64,000 bases of DNA from Acrasis kona (lineage: Eukaryota > Heterolobosea > Eutetramitea > Acrasida > Acrasidae): assembly GCA_026419775.2 (NCBI GenBank), contig JAOPGA020001734.1:16242-80241 (forward strand). The letters run 5' to 3'. Below are positions 62,240 through 64,000 of the stretch, in pieces (the first letter of the stretch is position 1; each line of letters starts with the position of its first letter). The position numbers and the translations under genes were made by a program. The notes under the pieces were generated by a model. It searched no databases. It saw only the letters and a list, made by a program, of their open reading frames with translations, and was not told where the DNA came from.

Positions 62240-64000
62240 TTATTGTGAAATCTTTCTACCAAACTTTTTCAAAAAGAACAATTCTATTTCCTTAATGTAT
62301 CCAAATTTAAAATCAAGACCATTCTTGCCAAGATCACTCTTATTCAAAGCCGCGAATGTTCTTCCATTTAAGTTTTCCTCATACAATTTATTCACAACTT
62401 CTTGCAGATTATTATCTTGTTCCTCAGCCAACCAATTTTTTTCCAACCAAACCCTCAACTCGTCCCTGGTCAACTTTCTCATTTCCTCATACGCATTCTT
62501 CTGTTCTGGAGTTTGCTGCACAGCACCTTCACTCTGACCTCCACCACCCACTACAATAACACGTTGAGTACTTTTGTTGTGTTGTGTTTGTGACTTACCA
62601 ATATTATTATACGTGTCCTTATTTTCAAAAAGGCGAATTGTACTGACATTTCCAACTACATCCTCAAGTGATGTGTAGCGATTGTATTCTTCATCAGTCA
62701 TTATAAAGTCACTTTGTACTCCAATGCGTTTTTCTATTTCTTCCTTGCAAGTTTTCAGATTTTGATCTTTGGTACTATCTTTTCGGAACATGATGTATTC
62801 TCCTTCTTTCTCATCACGCATCTTAATAATCAAGCTTTGTTTGGTGGTATGTGTTGGAAGTAATACTTCTCCTTGTCGATTTAAAAAAACAAAATGTCCT
62901 TCTTCATTTACTCTCACCTTGAAACGATCATTAGCGTCGTTATGATCGGCGTCTTCATCATCGACGGCATCGGCATCATCGTTCATATCAACATCGCTCC
63001 GCGCATTTTTGCTCAGCCTTTGTTTGATGGAGGTATTGATTGGGAATGCATTTGATTGAAATTCCACTATTTTTGTGTGTTTGCTTTGTACATATTCCAA
63101 CACGGCATTCTTCATTACTTGATCAGCTTCAAACAAATCGCCAAAATTTTCTGATTCAATTTTCATAAAGTATTCGTTGTCTTTCAACATGTGATATGGA
63201 AATGGTGCTTTTTCATAATCATGATTTGGTACCACCAAACCTACCAGTAGAACGTTTGTTAATTTATTATACTCTTGAAGAAATTGTGATTGATGATCTA
63301 CACTTTGTATCCACATATCTTCTTCGACGAACTTGTCCTCAAACTGCCTGATCCATTCTTGATGCTTTTGAATTTCGTTTTTACTCTTTTGGGATTTGTC
63401 CACATTCTTTTCAAAGTATCTTTTGATCTCTTCCTTTGATGAAAATATGTGAAATTTGCTCTGGTCCCAGTTTGTTGGCTTCCTCATATTGATACTATTT
63501 ACATGAAGATCTTGGCTATCCTTAGCAGTTTGTTTCCTTCCGTTACAGTAGTAATACCGGGGATTCAACTGCAAGTTGTTGAAATAAGTATTGCGATAGG
63601 CTGTATCTGAAGTGTTACATTTAACTGCCATAAACACAGCGTTCTGATTCTGATTTTTACCAAAGGTTATGACATCGGCTCCATGGTGGTTGTCAGGGTG
63701 GATGCTTTCTTCTTGAATGGTTCCGTTAGTGTAACTTATCATATTCTGGATAACAGCTACCGCTTTCAATCCATCTTCTACCTTATGAAGCGGTTTCATT
63801 TGAAAATCAATCACCCATTGTCTCTGATCAACTTGAATAATTTCACCCTTGTTGTTATAGATTGGAAGCTTTTTCACAATCTTTTGGAATGTGTCTTCCA
63901 TGCTGAGTGCGGTGCTAACAAGTAACTCGAATAAGGGACCGTCCTTCGTAGCTTTACTAATGAATTGACTGACCACTAGTTTCAAAATATCGCTCTGCAT
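62240..64000 (-). CDS. Possible PD-(D/E)XK nuclease-fold protein
   Basis: A 586-residue frame whose ATG is exactly at the window edge, so the true N-terminus may lie outside. Residues about 80-130 resemble the core of the restriction-endonuclease fold: HGADVITFG (Asp109) followed ten residues later by the strand AVFMAVKCN with Lys127. The usual Glu/Gln two residues before the lysine is Ala, so catalysis may be lost. The C-terminal half has alternating acidic stretches (DVDMNDDADAVDDEDADHND), a strand-rich part and a helical tail (MRKLTRDELRVWLEKNWL) that resembles a SAM-like or helical protein-binding module. The fold is an inference from a short motif. Crinkler/RHS-type proteins are possible relatives. 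Confidence 0.4.
   Translation of the reverse strand: MQSDILKLVVSQFISKATKDGPLFELLVSTALSMEDTFQKIVKKLPIYNNKGEIIQVDQRQWVIDFQMKPLHKVEDGLKAVAVIQNMISYTNGTIQEESIHPDNHHGADVITFGKNQNQNAVFMAVKCNTSDTAYRNTYFNNLQLNPRYYYCNGRKQTAKDSQDLHVNSINMRKPTNWDQSKFHIFSSKEEIKRYFEKNVDKSQKSKNEIQKHQEWIRQFEDKFVEEDMWIQSVDHQSQFLQEYNKLTNVLLVGLVVPNHDYEKAPFPYHMLKDNEYFMKIESENFGDLFEADQVMKNAVLEYVQSKHTKIVEFQSNAFPINTSIKQRLSKNARSDVDMNDDADAVDDEDADHNDANDRFKVRVNEEGHFVFLNRQGEVLLPTHTTKQSLIIKMRDEKEGEYIMFRKDSTKDQNLKTCKEEIEKRIGVQSDFIMTDEEYNRYTSLEDVVGNVSTIRLFENKDTYNNIGKSQTQHNKSTQRVIVVGGGGQSEGAVQQTPEQKNAYEEMRKLTRDELRVWLEKNWLAEEQDNNLQEVVNKLYEENLNGRTFAALNKSDLGKNGLDFKFGYIKEIELFFLKKFGRKISQ

Overview
The window is nuclear DNA from a compact, AT-rich protist genome. 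The organism bore, or still bears, a motile cilium (CFAP52 and CFAP206). It has spliceosomal introns, a PIWI-clade Argonaute with an RGG tail, fungal-type Zn2Cys6 regulators, a cAMP-receptor-like GPCR, a prominin, ESCRT-III, Rab2 and mitochondrial proteins with presequences. A heterolobosean amoeboflagellate (Naegleria/Acrasis-like) is my best guess. It is an inference from gene content and base composition and was not tested by any search.

About 42 protein genes are supported. All 32 introns I could place are extremely short (29-45 nt, mostly 36-44), and most were confirmed by an exact reading frame and by family-conserved residues across the junction. Many genes lie tens of bases apart. Several pairs are head-to-head with 33-85 bp between start codons, others are tail-to-tail 11-15 bp apart, and one same-strand pair overlaps by ATGA.

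Layout: 1-6.2 kb PIWI (partial, -), a coiled-coil protein and a prominin. 6.5-13.2 kb Rab2, a mitochondrial YchF GTPase, an eight-to-nine-helix GPCR and a Zn2Cys6 factor. 13.3-19.6 kb a nuclear-looking protein, a WD40 protein of the plant/fungal DUF2415 type, CHMP4/Snf7, a Vma12-like factor and a TKL pseudokinase. 19.7-28.4 kb a VASt-like lipid-transfer protein, a T4 Rnl2-type RNA ligase, a twin-SH3 protein, the CFAP52/CFAP206 axoneme pair and ubiquitin-eL40. 28.9-34.2 kb is sparser, with small orphan genes, a second Zn2Cys6 protein and a haem-oxygenase-like diiron candidate. 34.6-44.8 kb a P450, a twin-repeat stress-type protein, an NmrA-like reductase, a serpin, a CCCH protein, PPIL3, AHA1 and a TPR protein. 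45.4-57.1 kb a 1,020-residue putative mitochondrial protein, OSTC, uS10, a BTB protein with a Nup98-like motif, a giant ABCG transporter and TRMO. 57.7-64 kb a Kazal protein, an ankyrin-glutaminase with inverted domain order, a mitochondrial GIY-YIG nuclease and a possible PD-(D/E)XK protein.

Functional links are mostly loose, as is normal for eukaryotes. The clearest is the divergent CFAP52/CFAP206 pair, whose products both belong to the ciliary axoneme. Mitochondrial functions recur (YchF, TPR, glutaminase, GIY-YIG, the large orphan), as do secretory-pathway ones (Rab2, OSTC, Vma12, CHMP4, ABCG). At least eight single-base frame breaks in otherwise well conserved host genes, several of them in homopolymer runs, look more like residual sequencing indels than gene death. 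No rRNA, tRNA, CRISPR array, transposon or viral fossil was recognised.
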